Source: Novosphingobium mangrovisedimenti
GTDB lineage: Bacteria; Pseudomonadota; Alphaproteobacteria; Sphingomonadales; Sphingomonadaceae
Length of the DNA stretch: 64,000 nt
Reading direction: 5' to 3'
Assembly (NCBI RefSeq): GCF_025153475.1
Contig: NZ_JANZXA010000002.1
Span: forward strand, 186,001 to 250,000
Positions 16,133 to 24,143 of this stretch are shown here, in pieces (position 1 is the stretch's first letter; every line of letters starts with the position of its first letter). Below the pieces are notes generated by a model. The model worked only from the letters and a program-made list of their open reading frames with translations. It searched no databases and had not been told where the DNA came from. The translations under genes and the position numbers were made by a program.

Positions 16133-17170
16133 TCAGGCGAGGCGGTTGCGGCTGGCGAACTTCTCGACGCCCATCATGATCCGGTCGAGGAGGAAGCCGA
16201 TCAGGCCGATGACGATGACGGCGAACATGATGCGGGCGAGCGACTGGCTGGAGCCGTTCTGGAACTCGTCCCACACGAACTTGCCGAGGCCGGGGTTCTG
16301 CGCGAGCATTTCCGCCGCGATCAGCACCATCCAGCCCACGCCCAGCGAGAGGCGCATGCCGGTGAAGATGTAGGGTAGCGAGGAAGGCAGCACGAGCTTG
16401 GTCAGCTTGGCGAACCAGCCCAGCTTGAGCACGCGGCCCACGTTGAGGAGGTCCTTGTCGATCGAGGCCGTGCCGACAGCGGTATTGATGAGCGTGGGCC
16501 ACAGCGAGCAGAGCATCACCACGATAGCCGAGATCACGAAGCTCTTGGCCAGCATCGGATCGGCGCTGGTGATCGTGGCCGAAACGACCATGGTCACGAT
16601 CGGCAGCCAGGCGAGCGGGCTGACCGGCTTCATGATCTGCACCAGCGGGTTGATCGCGGCATTGAACATCGGCGAAAGCCCCGCCGCCAGCCCGATCGGC
16701 ACCGCGAACAGCGTCGCCAGAATGAAGCCGAGCGCCACGGTCTTGAGCGAGGTGAAGACCTGATCGAGGAACGTCGGCGGCCCGGCGTAGTTGAACGCGA
16801 TCGCCTGCGTCCCGGCGGCAATGCGGGCATCCTGCGCCGCGTAGAATTCGGCCTTGGCCTCGTTCGAAGCCTGCCACTCGTCGTAGAGAGCGACACCCTG
16901 CTCGGCGACTTCCAAGGGGCCGGGAAGTGCGCCGAGCGAGGTGTCGACCTGCGGGGCAAGTATCGCCCACAGAGCCAGGAAGGCAAAGATCCCGAGGACC
17001 GGGGCCATCATGCCCCGTGCGAATTTCGCGGCAGCCGCCATGGCCTTTCCGGGCACGGCAGGCGCGGCAGCCTCGGCCGGCTTCCCGCCGGATACGGCCT
17101 GTGGGATTGCAGTGTCAGCCACGGTCTTCTCCGTTTCAACCGGCTCGATTTCGGCAAAAGCTGTCGCCAT
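16133..17170 (-). CDS. nrtB: nitrate ABC importer permease
   Basis: A 345-residue inner-membrane protein of the binding-protein-dependent permease family. After an Ala/Pro-rich cytoplasmic N-terminus of about 50 residues there is one span (GIFAFLALWAILAP) and then the transport core. A segment with WLPIVTMVVSA and, later, the EAA loop (GWMVLIAAEMLAQNPGLG) contact the ATPase. An insertion between spans 1 and 2 (about residues 85-125) is longer than in SsuC-type permeases, as is usual in NrtB proteins. It lies between nrtA (31 bp) and the fused ATPase gene (40 bp), all on the minus strand. Confidence 0.92.
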   Translation of the reverse strand: MATAFAEIEPVETEKTVADTAIPQAVSGGKPAEAAAPAVPGKAMAAAAKFARGMMAPVLGIFAFLALWAILAPQVDTSLGALPGPLEVAEQGVALYDEWQASNEAKAEFYAAQDARIAAGTQAIAFNYAGPPTFLDQVFTSLKTVALGFILATLFAVPIGLAAGLSPMFNAAINPLVQIMKPVSPLAWLPIVTMVVSATITSADPMLAKSFVISAIVVMLCSLWPTLINTAVGTASIDKDLLNVGRVLKLGWFAKLTKLVLPSSLPYIFTGMRLSLGVGWMVLIAAEMLAQNPGLGKFVWDEFQNGSSQSLARIMFAVIVIGLIGFLLDRIMMGVEKFASRNRLA

Positions 17171-17201
17171 CGAAATTCTCCTCGGAACGTTTAGGCGGTT
17201 G

Positions 17202-18632
17202 TCAGTTTCCGGTCACGCCGGAAGCCGTCACGCGCTGGCCTTTCTTCAGGCCGATCTTGAGCTTGGCGAGATAGGCGTTGGGCTGCTTGCCATCGTAGGT
17301 GATGCCATCGATGAAGCCGCCCTGTTCGCCGCGGAAACCATCGGTCTCGGGGACCGAAGCCCTGGGGATCGCGCCATCCTTGACGAGGCTTTCGGCCGCC
17401 GAGAGATAGAGGTCGGGACGATAGACCGCCTTGGCCTCGTCGAAGTACCACTTATCGGCGTGATCCTCGGGGATCTGCCCCCAGCGGCGCATCTGCGTCA
17501 TGTACCAGATGGCATCCGAATAGTACGGATAGCCCGCGAACTTGTCGAAGAAGATGTTGAAGCCCGGTGCGGGGCGGGTGTCGCCCGGTTCGAACGTGAA
17601 CTTGCCGGTCATCGAGGCGGCAATCACGTCGTAGTCGGCACCCACGTAGTTCGGCTGCGAGAGGATCTTCACCGCCTCGGGACGGTTCTTGCCACCGTCT
17701 GCATCGAGCCACTGCTGGGCCTTGATGATCGCACGCAGCATGGCTTTGGTCGTGTTCGGATACTTCTCCGCAAAATCCTTGCGCAGGCCGAAGACCTTCT
17801 CCGGATTGTCGTGCCAGACTTCATCGTCGGTGATGATCGGAACGCCGATCTTCTTCTGCACCGCGGCCTGGTTCCAGGGCTCGCCCACGCAATAGCCCTC
17901 GATCGTCCCGGCTTCGAGCGTGGCGGGCATCTGCGGCGGCGGCGTGACCGAGAGCTGGACATCGGCACCGACCGTGCCGCCAACGTCGCCAGGCGTGTAA
18001 TAGCCCGGGTTGAGGCCGCCAGCCGCCAGCCAGTAGCGCAGTTCGTAGTTGTGCGTCGAAACCGGGAAGACCATGCCCATGTTGAAGGGCTTGCCGCGCT
18101 GCTTGAAGCTCGCCACCACCGGCTTGAGGACCGAGGCCGAAATCGGATGCCTGGGCTTGCCATCTGCATCCTTGGGCAGGTCCGGCTTCACCATGTCCCA
18201 GACCTTGTTGGAAACGGTGATGGCATTGCCGTTGAGATCGAGGCTGAGCGGCGCGATCAGGTCGGCCTTGGTGCCATAACCGATGGTCGCCGCGATCGGC
18301 TGGCCCGCGAGCATGTGGGCACCGTCAAGCTGGCCGCCGATCACACCGTCGAGCAGGACCTTCCAGTTGGCCTGTGGCTCCAGCGTGACGTTCAGGCCCT
18401 CTTCGGCGAAGAAGCCCTTTTCCTTGGCGATGGCGAGCGGGGCCATGTCGGTCAGCTTGATGAAGCCGAACTTGAGCACCGGCTTTTCGACAGCCCCGAC
18501 CGCGGAAGCAGCCTTGACCGCATCGCCCGATGGCGCATCGCTCTTGCTGCCGCACCCAGCCAGCGCGACGCTGGCCAGCAGCGCCACAACCGCTGCCCTG
18601 CGCGTAAAACCGAACCCCCGATCCATGCTCAT
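17202..18632 (-). CDS. nrtA: nitrate/nitrite-binding lipoprotein of the ABC importer
   Basis: A 476-residue substrate-binding protein of the NrtA/CmpA family. It begins with a lipoprotein signal (LASVALAGCGSKS, lipobox cysteine near residue 27), so it is anchored at the outer face of the inner membrane. The family segments KFGFIKLTDMAPLAIAKEKG, LDGAHMLAGQP and GYCVGEPWNQAA are present. The start at 18632 has GGGGTGG 5 nt upstream; an ATG two codons later (18626) is also possible. The gene heads nrtA-nrtB-nrtCD and is preceded by a leader with two hexaloop hairpins and an intrinsic terminator, so nitrate-dependent antitermination is likely. Confidence 0.93.
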   Translation of the reverse strand: MSMDRGFGFTRRAAVVALLASVALAGCGSKSDAPSGDAVKAASAVGAVEKPVLKFGFIKLTDMAPLAIAKEKGFFAEEGLNVTLEPQANWKVLLDGVIGGQLDGAHMLAGQPIAATIGYGTKADLIAPLSLDLNGNAITVSNKVWDMVKPDLPKDADGKPRHPISASVLKPVVASFKQRGKPFNMGMVFPVSTHNYELRYWLAAGGLNPGYYTPGDVGGTVGADVQLSVTPPPQMPATLEAGTIEGYCVGEPWNQAAVQKKIGVPIITDDEVWHDNPEKVFGLRKDFAEKYPNTTKAMLRAIIKAQQWLDADGGKNRPEAVKILSQPNYVGADYDVIAASMTGKFTFEPGDTRPAPGFNIFFDKFAGYPYYSDAIWYMTQMRRWGQIPEDHADKWYFDEAKAVYRPDLYLSAAESLVKDGAIPRASVPETDGFRGEQGGFIDGITYDGKQPNAYLAKLKIGLKKGQRVTASGVTGN

Positions 18633-18664
18633 CAAAACCACCCCGAATTGGCAGCGACAAACGC

Positions 18665-18709
18665 AAAAAACCGCCTCGACGCACGTCCTCTTGGACGACA
18701 TCGGGCGGC
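18665..18709 (-). terminator. leader terminator (attenuator) of the nrtA operon
   Basis: In the nrtA transcript an outer CCGCC/GGCGG stem with an inner GTCC/GGAC stem is followed by six T residues, 33 bp before the start codon. Sequence and layout match the nirB leader terminator at 12620-12665. It should stop transcription by default. Confidence 0.82.
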
Positions 18710-18735
18710 TGCGTTGCCACTGATTGTTGAAAGCG

Positions 18736-18769
18736 CAGACCGGTTCTGATCCGCTCCCGTCCTTGGGAG
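18736..18769 (-). ncRNA. two-hexaloop RNA element (probable ANTAR/NasT target)
   Basis: In the nrtA transcript two small hairpins follow each other without a gap. The first is CTCCC-AAGGAC-GGGAG, a 5-bp stem whose six-base loop has A at position 1 and G at position 4. The second is CGGATC-AGAACC-GGTCTG, a six-base loop with A at position 1 but A at position 4. Paired hexaloops just upstream of a terminator are the known target of ANTAR antiterminators. The nasT gene lies 1.9 kb upstream. The second loop deviates from the usual pattern. Confidence 0.65.
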
Positions 18770-18791
18770 ACAACCGAGCTGCGTTACGCCT

Positions 18792-18833
18792 TGTTTAAGC
18801 GATTCGGCCCTTTCGCGTAAAGCCCCTTTTTGC
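18792..18833 (-). promoter_or_regulatory. 42-nt block shared with the nirB upstream region
   Basis: Reading in the nrtA direction, the block starts GCAAAAA, has GGCTT at position 10, and ends CGAATCG-N-TTAAACA. It aligns without gaps to 12746-12787. It ends 22 bp before the first ANTAR-like hairpin, which fits a promoter with its start site just downstream. I do not see a clean -24/-12 sigma-54 match. Confidence 0.5.
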
Positions 18834-18853
18834 GACGCAACACGAAGTAGCTG

Positions 18854-20062
18854 TCAGGACAGGTGCGAAATGTACCCTTCGATGTCGCTCGGATCGAACA
18901 CGACTCCATCGAAGAAAACGTTCTTTTCCAAAGTCATGGAACCCTGCTGCGTTCCCACGACAGTGGTCGAGGCAAGGCTGCCCTCAACTTTCGAACTGGC
19001 CCCCGGAAGCGGTGCTCCGGTCCCCAGCAGTGCGCTGCGGTAGACGTCAGGGCGGAACACGCCGGCGGCCTTGCGGCACTCCTCCGCATCGAAGGGTATC
19101 GCGTCCCAGCGCACCATCTGGGTGTAGAGCCACTCCGCCTGACTGACCCACGGAAAGTTCGCCGCTTCGCGGTGCTGGAACATGAAATCGGGATAGTGAA
19201 CGAGCGGTCCTCCACGCGCGATCAGCAACTGGTCCGAGATTGCCCGGCGGATCAGTTCGGCCGAACCGTCGAGATATTCAGGCCTGGCCAGAATCCCGGC
19301 ATTCAGTTCCCAATTGGCCGGATCGACGAAGTGGGCACCAGCCTTGCACAGGGCCCGGATCAGCCGCTCCACACTCTCGCGCTTTTCCGTCAGGACGCCT
19401 TCGCGTAGCGCCAGCACCTTTTCGACGCCGCGTCGCCAGATCTGCGCGGTCGAAAGCACGATCTCGCCCGCGCCCTGCTCCACCGCCACACTGTTCCACG
19501 GCTCGCCCACGCAGATTCCGTCCACCTCGCCCTGCTTCAGCGCATCGGCGCAGAACGGTGGCGGAACGGTGGAAATCTCGACATCATGGTCCGGCCGGAT
19601 ACCGCAGGCCGCAAGCCAGTAGCGCAGCATGTAGTTGTGGCTCGAATAGCGGTGGACCACCCCGAACCGCAGCGGATCCCCTGCCCTAAGCCGTTCCTCG
19701 GCGATCTCCTTGAGAGCGGCGCCGGCCTCGGCGGGATCGCCGATTTCGTCCCCGGAACGGACCCTTTGCGCCAGCTCGGGCCGCAAGGTAATCGCATTGC
19801 CGTTCAGCCCCAGCACGAAAGGCACCGACAGCGGCTGCGCCGGCCGTCCCCGGCCCAGCGTGGTGGCGATCGCCAGCGGCGCGACCAGATGCGCGGCATC
19901 GCTGTGGCCATAGAGCAGGCGATCGAGCACCGTAGCCCAGCTCATGTCCTTCACGAGCCGGATCGAAACCCCCTCTTCCTCGGCAAAACCGTGTTCATGC
20001 GCAAGGATCGGCAGACAAGCGTCGACCAGAGGCAGGAACCCGATTGTCAGCTCGGTACTCAC
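18854..20062 (-). CDS. nasS: nitrate/nitrite sensor protein of the NasS type
   Basis: A 402-residue protein homologous to NrtA (LTIGFLPLVDACLPILAHEHG, GLNGNAITL, DGICVGEPWNSVA) but without any signal peptide or lipobox, so cytoplasmic. That combination, with an ANTAR gene directly upstream, is diagnostic of NasS. NasS holds NasT inactive and releases it when nitrate or nitrite binds. The start is a GTG at 20062. nasT precedes it by 31 bp on the same strand, so the two form an operon. The stop is followed within 21 bp by the shared block upstream of nrtA. Paralogy to the nrtA product 220 bp downstream suggests an ancient duplication. Confidence 0.9.
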   Translation of the reverse strand: MSTELTIGFLPLVDACLPILAHEHGFAEEEGVSIRLVKDMSWATVLDRLLYGHSDAAHLVAPLAIATTLGRGRPAQPLSVPFVLGLNGNAITLRPELAQRVRSGDEIGDPAEAGAALKEIAEERLRAGDPLRFGVVHRYSSHNYMLRYWLAACGIRPDHDVEISTVPPPFCADALKQGEVDGICVGEPWNSVAVEQGAGEIVLSTAQIWRRGVEKVLALREGVLTEKRESVERLIRALCKAGAHFVDPANWELNAGILARPEYLDGSAELIRRAISDQLLIARGGPLVHYPDFMFQHREAANFPWVSQAEWLYTQMVRWDAIPFDAEECRKAAGVFRPDVYRSALLGTGAPLPGASSKVEGSLASTTVVGTQQGSMTLEKNVFFDGVVFDPSDIEGYISHLS

Positions 20063-20093
20063 GTCGCAAAATCCCCCAGATTTCCCGTTCCCA

Positions 20094-20672
20094 TCATGGG
20101 TTCCCCATCAGGTTGTGGGCCGTCACGATGGCTTCCGCGATGTCGGCAATACGCTTGCCCTGGTTCATCGCCGCCTTGCGAAGTTCGGCATAGGCCTTGG
20201 GTTCGGGCAGCCCGCGGCTGTCCATGAGAATACGCTTGGCCTTGTCGATGCTCTCGCGCTCGGCCAGCTTGCTCTTGGCTTCGGCCAGGTCCTGCTGCAG
20301 GCGCGAAAAGGCATTGAACCGGCGCACTGCCAGATCGAGGATCGGCCGGATACGCCCCGGCGCCATGCCATCGACGACATAGGACGAAACCCCTGCTTCC
20401 ACCGAAGCCGCGATCGATTCATCGTCCGATTCGTCGACGAACATGGCAATCGGCCGCTGCAGCGCCCGGCTTACGGCGAAGTATTCCTCGAGCACGTCGC
20501 GCGATGGATTTCCCAGATCCATCAGCACTATATCGGGATCGATCTCGCCCATTCGCGCCAGCAGCCCGCGCCGCTCCGTCACCACGAACAGCTCGCAATC
20601 GTCGAGCGCGGCAAGCCCCTCCTGAATGATGGAGGCGCGCGCGGCGCTTTCGTCGATGATGGCAATGCGCAT
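20094..20672 (-). CDS. nasT: ANTAR-domain antiterminator of the NasT type
   Basis: A 192-residue two-domain regulator. Residues 1 to about 120 are a receiver-like domain (MRIAIIDESAARASI, then PDIVLMDLGNP, with an aspartate at the usual position). Residues about 128-190 are an RNA-binding ANTAR domain (ESIDKAKRILMDSRG, then AYAELRKAAMNQGKRIADI). NasT binds paired hexaloop hairpins in nas leaders and prevents termination once NasS lets go. The ATG at 20672 begins the receiver fold; an upstream in-frame start at 20708 adds 12 residues without support. Both the nirB and nrtA leaders in this window carry candidate target terminators. Confidence 0.92.
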   Translation of the reverse strand: MRIAIIDESAARASIIQEGLAALDDCELFVVTERRGLLARMGEIDPDIVLMDLGNPSRDVLEEYFAVSRALQRPIAMFVDESDDESIAASVEAGVSSYVVDGMAPGRIRPILDLAVRRFNAFSRLQQDLAEAKSKLAERESIDKAKRILMDSRGLPEPKAYAELRKAAMNQGKRIADIAEAIVTAHNLMGNP

Positions 20673-20942
20673 GAGCGGTCTTGTGCAGTGCGGCAGCGCT
20701 GCTGACAAGGGCCCCTATGCCGAGGCCGCCGGACAAGACCTGGACAGGCGGCTGTCCGATCAGAAAATCGTGCCGTTGACCTTTGCCGCCATCGTTTCCT
20801 TGACAGGAACTTCGAGGGCAGCAGCAGCCATGTCGAGAAGGTTTTCCGGGACGTTTGAGCACGTCGGCACGCGAGGGTACCGCGAAGCGCGAAGAACTTT
20901 CCGGCTCGACCATCACCATCACGTCAGGGAACATTGGGCGGC
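20673..20942. other. intergenic region with a short decayed coding fragment
   Basis: No intact gene. On the minus strand a frame ending at a TGA at 20760 translates as a plausible protein C-terminus (contains NVPENLLDMAAAALEVPVK), but it is open only for a short distance. A neighbouring frame further upstream (VEPESSSRFAVPSRADVLK) looks like its continuation across a frameshift. I do not recognise the family. Together with the acyl-CoA dehydrogenase fragment that follows, it marks a zone of gene loss. Confidence 0.3.
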
Positions 20943-21176
20943 ATGGCGACCACCCCCGTCATCCATCACCCGGAAGGGGCGATCATCGAGTTGGCGCGAC
21001 ACCGCGACAGCGCAACGCGTTTCGCCCAGAAGGAAATCGCACCGCTCGCGGCAAGGATCGATGCACAGGGCTGGTTTCCACGCGACCAATCAAGCCCAGA
21101 CTGTCGCTGGGTTGGCAAAGCCGGGAATTGCGGTTGCAGCGCATTCCGCACGGGACTGGCTGAACGTCGGGCTTGA
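20943..21176 (+). pseudogene. N-terminal remnant of an acyl-CoA dehydrogenase
   Basis: The first about 50 codons (RDSATRFAQKEIAPLAARID, then AQGWFPRDQ) match the N-terminus of isovaleryl-CoA-dehydrogenase-type enzymes. They closely resemble the intact gene at 35949 ([29 protein letters not shown]). After that the reading frame drifts into unrelated sequence and stops; the FAD- and substrate-binding parts (over 300 residues) are absent. It is thus a truncated paralogue or a leftover of a second dehydrogenase gene. Confidence 0.65.
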
Positions 21177-21230
21177 CCAATTCTCCATGGGCCTCGACGT
21201 TTACGGGTAGTCGCGTCGATAGAAAGCTGG

Positions 21231-22145
21231 ATGATGCTGTCCCGATTTTGCATCTATTTCGATGAAGTTGCGAAGCGGGGATCGATCCGTCGCGCATCGG
21301 AACACCTGAACATCACCCCCTCGGCCATCGACCGGCAGATCCTGATGATGGAAGAAAAGCTGGGGGTTCCCCTGTTCGATCGCATGCCCAAGGGATTGCG
21401 ATTGACCGCGGCGGGCGAAGTTCTCGTCAGCACGATTCGGCGATGGCGGCGCGACCTGCGCAATGTCGAGGCGCATATCGATGAACTGCGCGGCCTCAGG
21501 CGCGGCGAAGTGACGCTGGCCCTCGTGGATGGCAGCGGAGAATTCGTCACCCGCTGTCTCGAAACCTTTTCGCGCAGCTATCCGGGCATTGTCTTTCACA
21601 TGCAGCTCACCGTCTCGCAGGGCGTCGTCGACCGGGTCCTGAGCGGCGAGGCGGACATCGGGCTCGCCTTCAATCCACCCGAACGCCACGACGTGCGCGT
21701 GGAGCGCGCGCTGGTCTATCAGATCGGCGCGGTCATGCCTGCGGATCATCCGCTGGCCGGGCGCAACGAAGTGACGCTTTCCGAATGTGCGCAGCACCCG
21801 CTCGTCGGGCCCGATCAGGGCAATGTCCTGCGCATGATCCTGGACAACGTATGGTCGCAGACGCTGGGCGAATTGCCGCGCTTTGCCGCCTCGGCAAGTT
21901 CGGTCACGCTGATCAAGTCGCTCGTCATGCACAGGCTGGGCATCGGTTTCCTGACGGCGATCGACGTCGCGACCGAAGTCGCGAGCGGGCAGCTGCGCTT
22001 CGTCCCGCTGACCGACGTCAAGATGCCGCTTTCCGCACTCTCCCTCATCAGCGCGGCGGGCAGGCCGCAATCCGCCGCTACCTCGCTGCTGATCCAGCAA
22101 CTCGCCAGTGCCATGCTCGACGAGAACGTGCCGCATATCGGATAG
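21231..22145 (+). CDS. LysR-family transcriptional regulator
   Basis: A 304-residue LTTR. The winged helix is at residues 5-65 (FDEVAKRGSIRRASEHLNIT, SAIDRQILMMEEKLGVPLF, then PKGLRLTAAGE), followed by a linker helix and a substrate-binding domain (from about 92) of the type used for small ligands. The gene is upstream of, and in the same direction as, an ABC importer/oxygenase cluster starting 137 bp later. It may control that cluster, although LTTRs are more often divergent. There is no clear ribosome-binding site at the ATG (two ATGs in a row). Confidence 0.87.
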   Translation: MMLSRFCIYFDEVAKRGSIRRASEHLNITPSAIDRQILMMEEKLGVPLFDRMPKGLRLTAAGEVLVSTIRRWRRDLRNVEAHIDELRGLRRGEVTLALVDGSGEFVTRCLETFSRSYPGIVFHMQLTVSQGVVDRVLSGEADIGLAFNPPERHDVRVERALVYQIGAVMPADHPLAGRNEVTLSECAQHPLVGPDQGNVLRMILDNVWSQTLGELPRFAASASSVTLIKSLVMHRLGIGFLTAIDVATEVASGQLRFVPLTDVKMPLSALSLISAAGRPQSAATSLLIQQLASAMLDENVPHIG

Positions 22146-22282
22146 CATCCGGCATCGTGGTGAGTTTTTTCGAATGCGACCCTAAGAAAATTGAACTGGA
22201 TTAGAACGCGCGGTGCGCGCACCATCCCTGTCAAGCGGATGGATCAAAAAGATCAGCGGCCCATCCGATAAAGGACGAAAAA

Positions 22283-23329
22283 TTGTCGGGTAGAAGCAGA
22301 AGAGACTTGCTGAGCGCAGTGCCCATGGCGGGCGCCTTTGCTGCATTGGCGGCATGCGGCCAGACCGAAGGCGGCAGCGGCGCCAAGGGAGGTTCCCTTG
22401 GCCCCAAGCGCACCGTTGCCTGGGCCGTGGGCACCACGGGATCGGATTTCGTGACCGAGATTTCCGTCGGCGCCGCCGATGCCGCCGCAATGCTCGGCTG
22501 GCGTTTCAACCGCATTCTCAACGCGCTGCCGACGCCCGATGCCCACATCAACGCGATCCGCACTGCCGTTACCGCGCGTTCGGACGTGATCCTGACGGTC
22601 GACTGGTATCAGGCCGTGGTCGACGAAATCGCGGCAGGGCAGAAGCAGGGCACGCATTTCGCCGTCGTCAATTCGGCCAACAACCCGGACGAACTGGCCC
22701 CGCTCAATGTGCCCTTCGTGGGGCAGGAGCCGCGCACCACCGGCCGGCTGATGGGCGAACGGATCGCCGCGGCCCTCGCAAAGAAGGACATCAGGCAGGG
22801 CAGCGTTCTGGTGGGCAACCCGTTTCCAGGATCGCTCAATATCGAGGAGCGCATTCGCGGGATCGGCGAAGGCCTCGCTTCCGCTGACGGCGGCCTCGAA
22901 ATGGTGACGTTCCCGGACAGCGCGGCGGCGGACTCGACCTTGTCGGTCGGGCTCTACAAGGCGAAGATTACCGAGATCGGCAATGTCGTCGCCCACGCAG
23001 TGGCGGGCAGCGAAATGTCGGCGGTGCCGCTGACGAAAGCGCTGGCCGAGCTGCAGACCGGCCCCGGTCAGGTCGTGGTCGGCAGCTGGGTCAGCAGCCT
23101 GAAGACGCTGAACCTCGTCAAAAGCGGGCAGATCACCTTCGCGCTGGACGAAAACCTTTATTATCAGGGCTTCATGGCGGTGCTGCTCGTCTGGTCGATG
23201 CTCGAGCGCCAGATGCCCGCTTCCACGCTGTCGTCAGGGCACACTTGGGTGTCGGCCGACAATGTCGAAGAGATGATCGCCAGCTACAACCGCCGCAAGG
23301 TGGCGGCGGAAGCCTATGGCCTATCATGA
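22283..23329 (+). CDS. sugar-type ABC importer substrate-binding lipoprotein
   Basis: A 348-residue periplasmic binding protein of the Peripla_BP_4 (ribose/AI-2-like) group. The start appears to be TTG at 22283 with AAAGGA 7 nt upstream. The N-terminus has a twin-arginine pattern (RSRRDLLSA) and a lipobox (ALAACG, cysteine near residue 26), so it may be a Tat-exported lipoprotein. The body has FVTEISVGAADAA, then DVILTVDWYQAVVDEI, and a C-terminal FALDENLYYQGF segment in place of the usual sugar-binding loop. It opens a tightly packed run of genes: SBP, ATPase, permease, two oxygenases, TonB receptor, MFS. The ligand is unknown; the pocket sequence does not suggest a standard sugar. Confidence 0.85.
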   Translation: MSGRSRRDLLSAVPMAGAFAALAACGQTEGGSGAKGGSLGPKRTVAWAVGTTGSDFVTEISVGAADAAAMLGWRFNRILNALPTPDAHINAIRTAVTARSDVILTVDWYQAVVDEIAAGQKQGTHFAVVNSANNPDELAPLNVPFVGQEPRTTGRLMGERIAAALAKKDIRQGSVLVGNPFPGSLNIEERIRGIGEGLASADGGLEMVTFPDSAAADSTLSVGLYKAKITEIGNVVAHAVAGSEMSAVPLTKALAELQTGPGQVVVGSWVSSLKTLNLVKSGQITFALDENLYYQGFMAVLLVWSMLERQMPASTLSSGHTWVSADNVEEMIASYNRRKVAAEAYGLS

Positions 23330-23360
23330 TTTCCGCGAACCCGATGCCACTGGGGCGGAC

Positions 23361-24143
23361 ATGCCGATGAGCACGGACGCACAGCCCATCGTCAGCGTCA
23401 GGAACGCCTCGCGCCATTTCGGCCGCGTCACGGCGCTTAGCGACGTCAGCATGGACCTCTATCCGGGGCAGGTGACGGCACTGCTGGGCGACAACGGCGC
23501 CGGCAAATCGACCTTCATCACCATGCTCTCGGGCGTGTTTCCGCCCAGTTCGGGTGAGATCCAGATGGACGGCAAGCCCGTCCACTTCGCCAGCCCGCAC
23601 GATGCGCGTGCGGCGGGAATTGCCACGGTATTCCAGGGTCTTGCCCTGATCGAGGACCGCAGCATCGCCGACAATCTCTTTCTCGGCTGCGAGCCGGTGC
23701 GCTTCGGCTTCCTGCTCGATCGCAAGCGCATGGTGCGCGAGGCCAAAGGCGTGCTGGAGCAGCTCAAGGTCAACCTCCCGCCCGTCACGACCTCGGTCCG
23801 TTTCCTGTCCGGCGGGCAGCGGCAGGCGGTTGCGGTTGCCCGTACCATCGTGACCGGCAGCAAGCTGGTGATCATGGACGAGCCGACCGCCGCGCTGGGC
23901 GTCCGGGAGACCGGCAAGGTGCTCGACCTGATCCGCCGACTGCGCGATCAGGGCACTTCGGTCCTGCTCATCAGCCACAACATGGACGATGTCTTCAGCG
24001 TCGCGGACCGCGCCGTGGTGCTGCGGCTCGGCCGCAAGGTCGCCGATGTCGCGATCAGGGATGTGACGCGCGAACAGATCGTCGGCCTCGTCATGGGTGG
24101 CGAACGCGCGCCGGAACGCGACAAACAGGAGGCTGCGGCATGA
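23361..24143 (+). CDS. sugar-type ABC importer ATPase (single domain)
   Basis: A 260-residue ATPase with Walker A GDNGAGKST, signature LSGGQRQAV and Walker B LVIMDEPTAALG. The Q-loop region (ATVFQGLALIEDRSIADN) matches the RbsA/FrcA subfamily. Most members have two fused ATPase domains (about 500 residues); this one has one and must act as a homodimer, as in the fructose importer FrcA. The ATG at 23361 is preferred (GGGGCGG just upstream). An earlier in-frame ATG at 23316 would overlap the upstream gene by 14 bp. The stop overlaps the permease start by 4 bp. Confidence 0.87.
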   Translation: MPMSTDAQPIVSVRNASRHFGRVTALSDVSMDLYPGQVTALLGDNGAGKSTFITMLSGVFPPSSGEIQMDGKPVHFASPHDARAAGIATVFQGLALIEDRSIADNLFLGCEPVRFGFLLDRKRMVREAKGVLEQLKVNLPPVTTSVRFLSGGQRQAVAVARTIVTGSKLVIMDEPTAALGVRETGKVLDLIRRLRDQGTSVLLISHNMDDVFSVADRAVVLRLGRKVADVAIRDVTREQIVGLVMGGERAPERDKQEAAA

